In this document: positions 25,322-33,258 of the stretch, piece by piece | How the letters are laid out: every line of letters begins with the position of its first letter | Position numbering within the stretch: position 1 is the stretch's first letter | Source of the DNA: Xanthomarina sp035306705 | GTDB taxonomy: Bacteria > Bacteroidota > Bacteroidia > Flavobacteriales > Flavobacteriaceae | Assembly: GCF_035306705.1 (NCBI RefSeq) | Contig: NZ_DATGNO010000167.1 | Coordinates: 1 to 62,062 of the forward strand | DNA: 62,062 nucleotides | Reading direction: 5' to 3' | The notes under the pieces: generated by a model | The model's database searches: none | Told to the model about the DNA's origin: nothing | The model's input: only the letters and a program-made list of their open reading frames with translations | Translations under genes and position numbers: made by a program

Positions 25322-27157
25322 ATGAAAACTTCTTTCAGATTTTTATTCAGTTTCCTATTTATTTTAAGCGTTACCATGTCTTTTTCACAAGAAAAAGCTG
25401 TTCCGGTTTTCGAAAATGGAGAAGCTCAAATCGTTCCAGCATTCAGTAATGCTGAAGGATGGATTAGACATGATTTATGGGTTGAAACCGAATTTGACAC
25501 CGATGGAGATGGTAAATTAGATCGCATGCACGTGTCTGTAACTAGACCTCTGCAAACAGATTCCGAAGATTTAAAACTACCTGTTATCTATGTTTCGAGT
25601 CCTTATTTTGCTGGAGTTGCTAGAGATGTCGATGGCTTATTTTGGGATGTAAAACACGAGTTAGGTGAAGCTGCTAAAGAACGTGTTCATCCAGAAGTAA
25701 AAAGAACTGGAGAACGACCAATAATTTCAAATTCACATATATTAAAATGGGTTCCTCGAGGTTATATCGTGGTTCACTCCTCTTCGCCAGGAACAGGACT
25801 TTCGGATGGTTCTCCAACAGTTGGAGGCGAGAACGAATCTCTTGCTCCAAAAGCTGTTATCGATTGGTTATGCGGACGAGCAAAAGGATATACAGAAAGA
25901 GATGGCAACGAAGAAGTAAAAGCCTATTGGTCTACTGGAAAAGTAGGCATGACAGGAACATCATATAACGGAACGTTACCATTAGCGGCTGCAACTACAG
26001 GTGTTGAAGGTCTTGAAGCCATTATTCCTATTGCGCCAAATACTTCCTATTACCACTATTACAGATCGAATGGTTTGGTAAGATCTCCTGGAGGTTATTT
26101 AGGAGAAGATATTGATGTGTTATACGATTTCATTCACAGTGGAGAGGAATCGAAACGAGCATATAGCAACAAAGTTGTAAGAGACACCGAAATGAAAAAT
26201 GGGCTGGACAGAATTACTGGAGATTATAATGATTTCTGGGCTGGACGTGACTATTTAAATCATATGAAACCCATGAAAGCTGCTTTACTGATGGCGCACG
26301 GATTTAACGATTGGAACGTGATGCCAGAACACAGTTATCGCATTTATGAAGCTGCAAAAGAACAAGGCATTCCTTCTCAAATATATTATCATCAAAACGG
26401 TCATGGTGGACCACCTCCAATGACTATGATGAACAGATGGTTTACGCATTATTTACACGGGATAGATAATGGTGTAGAAAATGATGCCAAAGCATGGATT
26501 GTAAGAGAGAATGATTCTCCTGAAAACCCAACTGCATATAAAGAATATCCAAATCCAGATGCTTCAGAAGTTACTTTGCATTTACTTAAAGGAGGTTTGG
26601 AAATAGGAAACCTAAGCACTAAAAAATCTAAAAAACAAGGGCATGAAACCTTGATAGACGATTATAATATTTCTGGAGACGATTTAGCGCAAGCTGACAG
26701 TTCTAAAAACCGTTTATTGTATGTAACACCTACACTTATTGATGATGTACACATTTCAGGATTACCTAAAATAACCGTCAACTTAGCCAGTAGCAAACCT
26801 GCAGCTAATTTATCTGTTTGGTTGGTATCCTTACCTTGGAATACAGATAAAGATGCAAAAATTACAGACAATATTATTACACGTGGTTGGGCAGATCCTC
26901 AAAACCATAAATCGCTAACTGAAAGTGAACCTTTAGAACCAGGGAAATTTTATAGCATCACTTTCAATTTACAACCAGACGATCAAATAATTCCTAAAGG
27001 GCAACAAATTGGATTGGTAATTTTTTCGAGTGATAGTCAATACACCATCTTGCCAAAACCTGGCACAGAATTAACCATTGATTTAGACAAAACCACACTT
27101 AGTTTACCTATTGTTGGTGGCGAAAAAGCTCTAGAGAAATCTTTAAAAACAAATTAG
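25322..27157 (+). CDS. Secreted S15-family X-Pro dipeptidyl-peptidase / CocE-like hydrolase
   Basis: The 611-residue protein has a signal peptide (about 1-22, MSFSQ). The alpha/beta-hydrolase core shows the catalytic triad: S214 in GTSYNG, D330 in HGFNDW and H361 in QNGHGG. The C-terminal jelly-roll domain (about 395-611, LYVTPTLIDDVHISGLPKITVNLAS) is the PepX_C domain shared by X-prolyl dipeptidyl-peptidases and cocaine-esterase-like hydrolases. It probably cleaves Xaa-Pro dipeptides from peptides in the periplasm or outside the cell. It ends 4 nt into the convergent UDG-family gene. Confidence 0.9.
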   Translation: MKTSFRFLFSFLFILSVTMSFSQEKAVPVFENGEAQIVPAFSNAEGWIRHDLWVETEFDTDGDGKLDRMHVSVTRPLQTDSEDLKLPVIYVSSPYFAGVARDVDGLFWDVKHELGEAAKERVHPEVKRTGERPIISNSHILKWVPRGYIVVHSSSPGTGLSDGSPTVGGENESLAPKAVIDWLCGRAKGYTERDGNEEVKAYWSTGKVGMTGTSYNGTLPLAAATTGVEGLEAIIPIAPNTSYYHYYRSNGLVRSPGGYLGEDIDVLYDFIHSGEESKRAYSNKVVRDTEMKNGLDRITGDYNDFWAGRDYLNHMKPMKAALLMAHGFNDWNVMPEHSYRIYEAAKEQGIPSQIYYHQNGHGGPPPMTMMNRWFTHYLHGIDNGVENDAKAWIVRENDSPENPTAYKEYPNPDASEVTLHLLKGGLEIGNLSTKKSKKQGHETLIDDYNISGDDLAQADSSKNRLLYVTPTLIDDVHISGLPKITVNLASSKPAANLSVWLVSLPWNTDKDAKITDNIITRGWADPQNHKSLTESEPLEPGKFYSITFNLQPDDQIIPKGQQIGLVIFSSDSQYTILPKPGTELTIDLDKTTLSLPIVGGEKALEKSLKTN

Positions 27158-27822
27158 AAAAACTCACGATATTGCATCATTCTAAAATCCAGGGTATTAA
27201 ACTCTGGATTTTTTTGTTTCAGCTGCTTATACAAAGGCATGCTTCCAACTGCTCTGTTAGCGGCTCCAGATGGTGCTGTTAAGGATACAGTTGTTATAAT
27301 ACGTGGGTTGTTTTTACTCGATAAGATATCAAATTGATGGATTCTTGGAACTTGATTGGAAATTAATTCCAGTTTCAGATGATTGTCTTTTAAATGTTTT
27401 CTGAAAAAATATTCAGGTCCATTTTTACTGTTTCCCCCTGTAAACAATAACGTATCCACGTTTGGAAATTGTTTTAAATATCCTATTAAATCCCTTAAAA
27501 TAATATTTTGCATCCCTAAATCGGAAGCATCTATTTTTTCACGTTCGGCACTTTCAACGATATCACAAATTCCAATTCCTCTCTCAATTAAAAAATTTTT
27601 CCGTTGACTAACAGCTTCCTCTGTGGTTTCATATTTAAGATTTAGTTGAAATATTTCATCTAAAATTTTCCATAATTGACCATCGCTACTACCATAACAA
27701 AAATCGACATCTGCTGGTTTTAAATCACCAACAGTAAACCTGGGAGGTGGTAAAGTGCCTACTATTAATTTTGTAGCATGCTCTGGTATAAATGGTTTAT
27801 ATGGATGATAATGTTTAAACAT
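27154..27822 (-). CDS. Uracil-DNA-glycosylase superfamily protein
   Basis: The 222-residue protein has the UDG-fold opening LIVGTLPPPR (residues 19-28, motif with the water-activating region) and FCYGSSDGQLWKIL, plus a C-terminal substrate loop region TAPSGAANRAVG. This is nearest to family 6 or mismatch-type members, which act on hypoxanthine or uracil. It would remove damaged bases in base-excision repair. No activity can be asserted, since family 6 proteins vary at the catalytic residue. It overlaps the convergent S15 peptidase gene by 4 nt. Confidence 0.78.
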   Translation of the reverse strand: MFKHYHPYKPFIPEHATKLIVGTLPPPRFTVGDLKPADVDFCYGSSDGQLWKILDEIFQLNLKYETTEEAVSQRKNFLIERGIGICDIVESAEREKIDASDLGMQNIILRDLIGYLKQFPNVDTLLFTGGNSKNGPEYFFRKHLKDNHLKLELISNQVPRIHQFDILSSKNNPRIITTVSLTAPSGAANRAVGSMPLYKQLKQKNPEFNTLDFRMMQYREFF

Positions 27823-27886
27823 AAATGTCTTGAATTATAAGCTTAATTATTGTATTTTAAGTATCTGAAATAAAACACATAAAAGC

Positions 27887-28024
27887 ATGGGAAAAGGAGA
27901 TAAAAAAACCAGACGAGGAAAAATACAAAGAGGTTCTTATGGTGTTAGACGTCCACGAATAAAAAAACGTCCACGCCTTGAAAACAAACTAGATCCTAAC
28001 AAAAAAGTAAAACCTAAATCTTAA
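27887..28024 (+). CDS. 30S ribosomal protein THX
   Basis: The short frame of 45 codons reads MGKGDKKTRRGKIQRGSYGV at its start, then RRPRIKKRPRLEN and ends KKVKPKS. This is the Thx/S31 family of tiny basic proteins that bind the 30S head. Length and the GKGDKKTRRGKI start are diagnostic. It diverges from the UDG gene and overlaps the convergent 28014-28352 gene by 11 nt. It is easy to miss because it is so small. Confidence 0.9.
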   Translation: MGKGDKKTRRGKIQRGSYGVRRPRIKKRPRLENKLDPNKKVKPKS

Positions 28025-28352
28025 TATATTGAGATAGTTTCTTACCTATGGCATAAGCGCCAACAATAGATAAGATAACAATGCAAATATTTGCAAAAAC
28101 ATAAAAGGTGTACAACAACACATCTTCTTTCGAGTTGATGCAGAAATTATCTGTAATGCAGGTTTCTATGGTTTCCTGGTAAAATTGAAGCAACAGAAAG
28201 CTTACAATAAAAAGCACTAGAATAGAAATCAATATATATTGAAGCGTTTTGTTTCTTGGTTTTTTACCAGTTGGCTTAAAAGCATTTCGTTGGTCTTCGG
28301 TACGAACGTTATCTTGTAAAGACCAAACTGTTTTCTTTAGAGAGTTGTCCAT
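28014..28352 (-). CDS. Two-helix membrane protein of unknown function
   Basis: The 112-residue protein has a basic N-terminal 35 residues, then two hydrophobic helices (LQYILISILVLFIVSFLLL and TFYVFANICIVILSIVGAYA) separated by a short loop with two Cys. No family is recognised. Its ATG lies inside the end of yaaA, a 44-nt overlap; no later start codon is available, so the overlap seems real and implies translational coupling. The 3' end overlaps THX on the other strand. Confidence 0.65.
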   Translation of the reverse strand: MDNSLKKTVWSLQDNVRTEDQRNAFKPTGKKPRNKTLQYILISILVLFIVSFLLLQFYQETIETCITDNFCINSKEDVLLYTFYVFANICIVILSIVGAYAIGKKLSQYIKI

Positions 28353-29067
28353 GAAATCTGTAATTTTCTAAATTAAATCCTTTTATATCGTCTAAAGTCT
28401 TGGCATTGTTATCAATAATATAACGTGTTATTAAGCCTCTAGCTAATTTGGCATAAATACCAATGGTTTTATAATCGCCATTTTTAAGTTCTTTAAAATC
28501 GATATCTATAACGGGTACTTTTAGGCTTTTGGTATCAATTGCTTTAAAATACTCGTTACTTGCCAGATTTAAAAAGAGCTCGTTGTCTTCCAATTCGTTG
28601 TTTAAAGTTTGAGTAACTTTCTTTTTCCAAAATTCATATAGGTTTTTATTTTTCCCAATTGGAAATTTTGTTCCCATTTCCAATCTGTAAGGTTGTATTA
28701 AATCCAATGGTTTTAAAACGCCATATAGCCCTGAAAGAATTCTTACGGTATCCTGAAGCTTATCTAGTTTTTTTACATCTAAAGAATATATATCCAAGCC
28801 TCTGTACACATCGCCATTAAAAGCATACACAGCTGGTCTGGCATTGTTTTTTGTAAAAGGTAATTGCCACTCCTGATTGCGTTCGTAATTTAAATGTGCC
28901 AAATTATCCGAAATTTTCATTAGCTCCGACAAACTCTTGGCAGATTTCTTTTTTAGTAACTTATTAATACGCTCCGAATCTGATAAAAACAAAGATTCCG
29001 AGGTTTTACTAGTGGGTAATTTAGTTTCAAAATCGAGGGATTTTGCAGGTGATAAAACGAGCTTCAT
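28309..29067 (-). CDS. yaaA: Peroxide stress protein YaaA
   Basis: The 252-residue protein starts MKLVLSPAKSLDFETKLP, the YaaA (DUF328) hallmark, and carries RPAVYAFNGDVYRGLD, ILSGLYGVLKPLDLIQPYRLEMGTKF and NLASNEYFKAID, all conserved in the family. In E. coli YaaA limits free iron and DNA damage under hydrogen peroxide. A GTG at 29073 lies two codons upstream, but ATG 29067 is the family start. An 18-nt palindrome of the dispersed type lies 8 nt upstream. It overlaps the following membrane-protein gene by 44 nt. Confidence 0.94.
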   Translation of the reverse strand: MKLVLSPAKSLDFETKLPTSKTSESLFLSDSERINKLLKKKSAKSLSELMKISDNLAHLNYERNQEWQLPFTKNNARPAVYAFNGDVYRGLDIYSLDVKKLDKLQDTVRILSGLYGVLKPLDLIQPYRLEMGTKFPIGKNKNLYEFWKKKVTQTLNNELEDNELFLNLASNEYFKAIDTKSLKVPVIDIDFKELKNGDYKTIGIYAKLARGLITRYIIDNNAKTLDDIKGFNLENYRFHGQLSKENSLVFTR

Positions 29068-29075
29068 AGACACAC

Positions 29076-29093
29076 TTCCTGCGAAAGCAGGAA
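29076..29093 (-). repeat. Short dispersed palindrome, copy 3, next to yaaA start
   Basis: TTCCTGC and GCAGGAA form a perfect 7-bp stem with a 4-nt loop (TTTC on the reverse strand), 8 nt before the yaaA ATG. On the gene's strand it is preceded by AGAGA, as in the other copies. Confidence 0.85.
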
Positions 29094-29237
29094 TCTCTTT
29101 ATAGTTAATATATAGCTTTAAAATACAGATTCAAAGTTACATATAATTCAATAAACTAACGAATGGAAACTGTTATATGGTCGTTAATAAAATAGGTTTA
29201 TTTATAATCCACATTGTGGGAAAAAAATTCAAATTTG

Positions 29238-29822
29238 TTAATCAGTTTTAAATTCAACAAGAGATTCGTTAAGAACAACTTGCTTTAAAGTTTTATTCTG
29301 AACAATTTTCCATTTTTTTCTAGGATATTTTTCTTTTAATTTTGGTAAATCCTCTTCAAAATTATCTTGAATTACAAATAAATTTCCATTCTCATTACCT
29401 TTAGGATAAAATGTAAAATTTCCAATATAATTTATAGAATCTTCTTGAACTTTAAACAGAATTGAAAATTCATTTTTTTATTTTAAACTGCTATTGGAAT
29501 ATCCAAGACCAACAATGGCTAAATTATAATTGAAAAATTCATAATTACCTGCTTTCTGTTCTTTAATAAAAAAATAAACCCTCGTATTATCGCCTTTTTG
29601 ATGAGGTAAACTTCTTGATATATGTATACTATAATAACCGTCTAAAAAATCATTTTTTTTTACTTCTGGTTTGTATTCTAACCCACATCCATTTTATCTA
29701 GGTTTCTCATCAATTAAGGTAAATGTTCAAATAATATAACCATTACCTGGAGCTGCATTACTTATCATTATTTTCTCACTACCACAACTAATAAATATAA
29801 GAACCCAAATAATATGTTTCAT
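29238..29822 (-). pseudogene. Lipoprotein gene with three in-frame stops
   Basis: From ATG 29822 one frame of 195 codons runs to a final TAA at 29238 with no frameshift but three internal stops: TGA at codon 32 (29727-29729), TAA at codon 43 (29694-29696) and TAA at codon 115 (29478-29480). The start MKHIIWVLIFISCGSEK has a short hydrophobic stretch and a lipobox cysteine at residue 13, so it was an outer-envelope lipoprotein. The parts between stops still look protein-like (for example YYSIHISRSLPHQKGDNTRV and KLKEKYPRKKWKIVQ). No family is recognised. It lies between yaaA and rluD, both intact. Substitution-only damage suggests recent loss. Confidence 0.8.
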
Positions 29823-29860
29823 TTATTTTTAAATGATTTACTGTTTTATAAAATTACCTC

Positions 29861-30898
29861 TTACTCCCCATCTTGATGCTTCACATAGTTCTGCCATTTT
29901 TCAATGCACAGCTGCATATCTTGAGGAATCTCAGAGTCGAAACTCATGAATTCTCCTGTTTTTGGATGTGTAAAGCCCAGCGTTTTTGCATGTAGCGCCT
30001 GCCGTGGTAAGATTTTAAAACAATTATCTACAAACTGTTTGTATTTAGAGAACGTGGTTCCTTTTAAGATTCGTTCTCCTCCATAACGTTCGTCGTTAAA
30101 CAAGGTATGTCCTATATGTTTCATGTGCACGCGAATTTGGTGCGTACGTCCTGTTTCTAATTTACAAGACACTAAAGTAACATAGCCTAAACGTTCAATA
30201 ACTTTATAATGTGTGACTGCTGGTTTGCCTTTGTCTTCATCATCTCCAAAAAAGACCGTATTTTGTAATCTGTTTTTTGGATGACGACCAATATGCCCCT
30301 CTATGGTTCCTTCATCTTCCTCCATATTTCCCCAAACAATAGCTACATATTCTCGCTGACTCGTTTTATCGAAAAACTGCTTGGCTAGATGCGTCATCGC
30401 TTCTTCATTCTTGGCAATAACTAAAAGTCCACTCGTATCTTTATCTATTCTGTGCACCAATCCTGGACGATTACTAGAATTGTTGGGCAAATTATCAAAA
30501 TGATAAATCAAGGCATTAATTAAGGTTCCAGAATAGTTTCCGTGTCCTGGATGTACAACCATTCCTGGTTCTTTATTCACAACCAACAAATCATCATCTT
30601 CGTAAACAATGTTTAAAGGAATGTTCTCTGGAGTTAGTAAGTTTTCGTAAGGTGGATGCTCGAAAAGCACACGAATCACATCATAAGGTTTTACCTTATA
30701 ATTGGATTTCACTTGGATATCGTTGACATAAATACTGCCATTTTTTGCAGCTTCTTGAATTTTATTTCGCGTTGCGTTTTCAATAAAATTCATTAAATAT
30801 TTATCTATTCTAAGAGGTTTCTGACCTTTTTCGGCAGTAAAGGTGAAATGTTCAAATAACTCATCATCATTTTCCTGCTCTGGGGTATAATCTATCAT
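29861..30898 (-). CDS. rluD: RluA-family pseudouridine synthase (RluD-like)
   Basis: Using ATG 30898 the protein has 345 residues: an N-terminal S4 RNA-binding domain (PLRIDKYLMNFIENATRNKIQEAAKNGSI) and the catalytic domain with HRIDKDTSGLLV (catalytic Asp), GRTHQIRVHMKHIGH and LHAKTLGFTHP. RluD-type enzymes make pseudouridines in 23S rRNA helix 69. The start follows the PASTA gene's TAA by one base, so the two are coupled; a longer frame from 30925 would overlap that gene and is not needed. Confidence 0.92.
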   Translation of the reverse strand: MIDYTPEQENDDELFEHFTFTAEKGQKPLRIDKYLMNFIENATRNKIQEAAKNGSIYVNDIQVKSNYKVKPYDVIRVLFEHPPYENLLTPENIPLNIVYEDDDLLVVNKEPGMVVHPGHGNYSGTLINALIYHFDNLPNNSSNRPGLVHRIDKDTSGLLVIAKNEEAMTHLAKQFFDKTSQREYVAIVWGNMEEDEGTIEGHIGRHPKNRLQNTVFFGDDEDKGKPAVTHYKVIERLGYVTLVSCKLETGRTHQIRVHMKHIGHTLFNDERYGGERILKGTTFSKYKQFVDNCFKILPRQALHAKTLGFTHPKTGEFMSFDSEIPQDMQLCIEKWQNYVKHQDGE

Positions 30899-30899
30899 A

Positions 30900-31463
30900 T
30901 TATTCTGAAATTGGTCTAGTACCATTACCTAAAACCAAATCGATTTTAGAGGTTTTTGGAAGCATATCTCCCGGTTGAAGTTTTTTACCTTTAAAGCTCA
31001 TTTCCAAAACTCTATCTTTAGCAATATTGTCTATATAAATCAGTTTCCCTACCTCAAACCCTAAAGCCTCTAGCGTTGGTTTTGCTTGTCTAAATGTGCG
31101 TTCCGTTAAATCTGGAACCAAAATGTTTCTGTAACCAGAAGGATTAAGGGTTAAATATATTTTTCGGTTTTCCTTTACTTTTTCGCCAGCAATTGGATCC
31201 TGTTCTATCACCGAGAATTTTGGATAATCTGGATTGTAATTAGAAGAATCTAAAATTTCCATAGCTAAATTGTTTTCATTTAGTTCAATTTTAGCCACTT
31301 CAATAGACTTTCCTTTTAACTCGGGAACCGTTTCAAATTCACCATGATTGGTAGTTACCTTTAACCATTTTAGCATGATAAATGACAAAATGAAAATGGC
31401 AACAAAAGCCAAAACAATTTGTTTTAAAAACGTTCTACTACTAAGAAATTTTATAAGACTCAT
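30900..31463 (-). CDS. Membrane-anchored PASTA domain protein
   Basis: The 187-residue protein has one N-terminal membrane helix (IVLAFVAIFILSFIMLKWL, about 16-34) and then two PASTA repeats outside: VPELKGKSIEVAKIELNENNL and VPDLTERTFRQAKPTLEALGF, each followed by the usual beta strand with VIEQDPIAGEKV or KKLQPGDMLPK. PASTA domains bind peptidoglycan fragments or beta-lactams; there is no kinase or PBP domain here. It sits between rluD (coupled, downstream) and the divergent ddl, fitting a cell-wall role. Confidence 0.87.
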   Translation of the reverse strand: MSLIKFLSSRTFLKQIVLAFVAIFILSFIMLKWLKVTTNHGEFETVPELKGKSIEVAKIELNENNLAMEILDSSNYNPDYPKFSVIEQDPIAGEKVKENRKIYLTLNPSGYRNILVPDLTERTFRQAKPTLEALGFEVGKLIYIDNIAKDRVLEMSFKGKKLQPGDMLPKTSKIDLVLGNGTRPISE

Positions 31464-31491
31464 TTAAATTTATTTGAACAACAAAGATATA

Positions 31492-31499
31492 AAAACAGA
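31492..31499 (-). promoter_or_regulatory. Bacteroidota -7 element (PASTA-rluD operon)
   Basis: The reverse strand reads TATCTTTG, matching TAnnTTTG, 28 nt upstream of the PASTA gene ATG. No clear -33 TTTG is seen. Confidence 0.45.
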
Positions 31500-31588
31500 A
31501 CTGTTTTTTCTTTTGCTTTTAATGTGATATTTTAGCTTAACTAAAAATCCTCTGGTTTTATTGTAATATTAGCTAATAATTAACGGGA

Positions 31589-31606
31589 TTCCCAGGTTCT
31601 TGGGAA
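31589..31606 (+). repeat. Short dispersed palindrome, copy 4, next to ddl start
   Basis: TTCCCA and TGGGAA pair across GGTTCT; the element is preceded by GGGA and ends 6 nt before the ddl ATG. Length (18 nt) and flanks match the yaaA and coaD copies. Confidence 0.75.
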
Positions 31607-31612
31607 ATATAT

Positions 31613-32587
31613 ATGAAAAAAAATATCGCCATCATTATGGGAGGTTTCTCCAGCGAATACGAGATCTCATTAAAAAGCGGAAACGTTGTTTATCAAACAC
31701 TTAACAAAGAAATATACGATGCTTATAGAATTCATGTTTTTAAAAACAAATGGGTATATGTAGACAATGAAGACAATGAATTCCCTGTAGATAAAAATGA
31801 TTTCTCAATTATTGTCAATAAGAATAAAATTAATTTCCATTGTGTTTTTAATGCCATTCATGGAACTCCGGGAGAAGATGGTTTTATGCAAGCCTACTTC
31901 AAGCTATTGAACATCCCGCAAACCAGTTGCGACATGTATCAAGCAGCTCTGACCTTTAATAAACGTGATTGTTTAAGTGTTTTGAAACCTTACGGAATAA
32001 AAACGGCCGAAAGTTTCTACGTGAATTTAGGCGACAAGATTGATGCGAATGCCATTGTTAAAAAAGTGGGCTTACCTTGTTTTGTAAAGGCCAATAAAGC
32101 TGGAAGTAGTTTTGGAATTACTAAAGTTTATAAGTTAGAAGACATGCAGCACGCCATTGATGTGGCTTTTAAGGAAGATGACGAAATTATTATTGAATCC
32201 TTTTTGGATGGTACAGAAGTTTCTGTTGGGGTTATTAAATATAAAGGTGAAACTAAAGTTTTACCAATAACCGAAATTGTAAGCGATAACGATTTCTTCG
32301 ATTATAAAGCAAAATACCTTGGCGAATCCAAAGAAATTACCCCAGCGAGAATCAGCGAAGAAATGACCGAAAAAGTAAATAAAGTAGCCAAACAGGTTTA
32401 CGATATTTTAAAAATGACCGGCTTTAGTAGAAGTGAATACATCTTTAAAGATGGCGAACCACATTTATTGGAAGTAAACACGGTTCCTGGGCTCACCAAA
32501 GCTAGTATCCTTCCGCAACAGGCAGCAGCAGCTGGAATTACCCTAGAAGAATTGTTTGGTAATGCCATAGAAGAAGCTCTTAAATAG
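31613..32587 (+). CDS. ddl: D-alanine--D-alanine ligase
   Basis: The 324-residue ATP-grasp ligase starts with IAIIMGGFSSEYEISLKSG (ligand loop with Ser/Glu), then NAIHGTPGEDG, ATP-binding KANKAGSSFGITKV, and the Mg-binding end HLLEVNTVPGLTKASILPQQ. It joins two D-alanines for peptidoglycan. The length is typical. An 18-nt palindrome occupies the usual ribosome-binding position before the ATG. coaD lies 160 nt downstream in the same direction; a weak terminator hairpin follows ddl. Confidence 0.95.
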   Translation: MKKNIAIIMGGFSSEYEISLKSGNVVYQTLNKEIYDAYRIHVFKNKWVYVDNEDNEFPVDKNDFSIIVNKNKINFHCVFNAIHGTPGEDGFMQAYFKLLNIPQTSCDMYQAALTFNKRDCLSVLKPYGIKTAESFYVNLGDKIDANAIVKKVGLPCFVKANKAGSSFGITKVYKLEDMQHAIDVAFKEDDEIIIESFLDGTEVSVGVIKYKGETKVLPITEIVSDNDFFDYKAKYLGESKEITPARISEEMTEKVNKVAKQVYDILKMTGFSRSEYIFKDGEPHLLEVNTVPGLTKASILPQQAAAAGITLEELFGNAIEEALK

Positions 32588-32612
32588 CTACCATATTTGA
32601 CATGGTAGTTTT
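32588..32612 (+). terminator. Weak terminator after ddl
   Basis: CTACCAT and ATGGTAG pair across a 7-nt loop, directly after the ddl stop codon, followed by four T residues. The stem is short, so read-through to coaD is possible. Confidence 0.5.
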
Positions 32613-32724
32613 CGATAAATAAATATTATATTTGGTAAACTTTTAAAAATTAAATGAGATTCTCAGTACATATTGGTAATGTACGATACAAAATCCATTT
32701 AATCTTAAGTCAAATTTAAAAAGA

Positions 32725-32742
32725 TTCCTGCCTTCGCAGGAA
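32725..32742 (+). repeat. Short dispersed palindrome, copy 5, next to coaD start
   Basis: TTCCTGC and GCAGGAA form a perfect 7-bp stem with loop CTTC; preceded by AAGA and ending 5 nt before the coaD ATG. It is nearly identical to the yaaA copy. Confidence 0.85.
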
Positions 32743-32747
32743 ACATT

Positions 32748-33203
32748 ATGAGAAGAGCATTATTTCCAGGATCTTTCGATCCATTAACTTTAGGTCATTT
32801 CGATATTATAAGTCGTGGTGTACATCTTTTTGATGAAGTTGTAGTTGCCATTGGTATCAACGCCGATAAAAAATACATGTTCACGCTCGAGGAACGCAAA
32901 AAGTTTATTAAAGAAACATTTAAAAATGAACCAAAAATAAAAGTTGTTACTTATGAAGGGATGACTATAGATTTTTGCAAGAAAATAGATGCTGGGTTTA
33001 TTCTTCGCGGATTACGGAATCCAGCCGATTTTGAATTTGAAAAAGCCATTGCCCATACCAATAGAAAACTCTCCAAAATTGAAACTGTATTCCTATTAAC
33101 GGCAGCACGAACTTCTTATATTAGTTCTAGCATTGTTCGTGATGTGATTAGAAATAAAGGCGATTATAAAGTTTTGGTTCCTGATAGTGTTCGGGTGAAA
33201 TAA
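32748..33203 (+). CDS. coaD: Phosphopantetheine adenylyltransferase
   Basis: The 151-residue protein has the nucleotidyltransferase signature FPGSFDPLTLGHFDII with the (T/H)xGH motif, then RGLRNPADFEFEKAIAHTNR and a C-terminal ISSSIVRDVIRNKGD. It adds AMP to 4'-phosphopantetheine in the fourth step of CoA synthesis. The length is normal. An 18-nt palindrome lies 5 nt upstream of the ATG. The convergent SulP gene ends 55 nt further on, with an ACTG-phased stretch in between. Confidence 0.96.
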   Translation: MRRALFPGSFDPLTLGHFDIISRGVHLFDEVVVAIGINADKKYMFTLEERKKFIKETFKNEPKIKVVTYEGMTIDFCKKIDAGFILRGLRNPADFEFEKAIAHTNRKLSKIETVFLLTAARTSYISSSIVRDVIRNKGDYKVLVPDSVRVK

Positions 33204-33220
33204 TTCTAAAAGAATCTCTT

Positions 33221-33256
33221 TTATTACTGTTTACTGAAACCTAAGACTGTATACTT
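33221..33256. repeat. ACTG-phased repeat after coaD
   Basis: Between the convergent coaD and SulP genes, ACTG or ACT occurs at near-heptameric spacing (TTACTG, TTTACTG, AAGACTG, TATACT). This is similar to the longer element between rpoB and rpoC. Confidence 0.5.
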
Positions 33257-33258
33257 TG

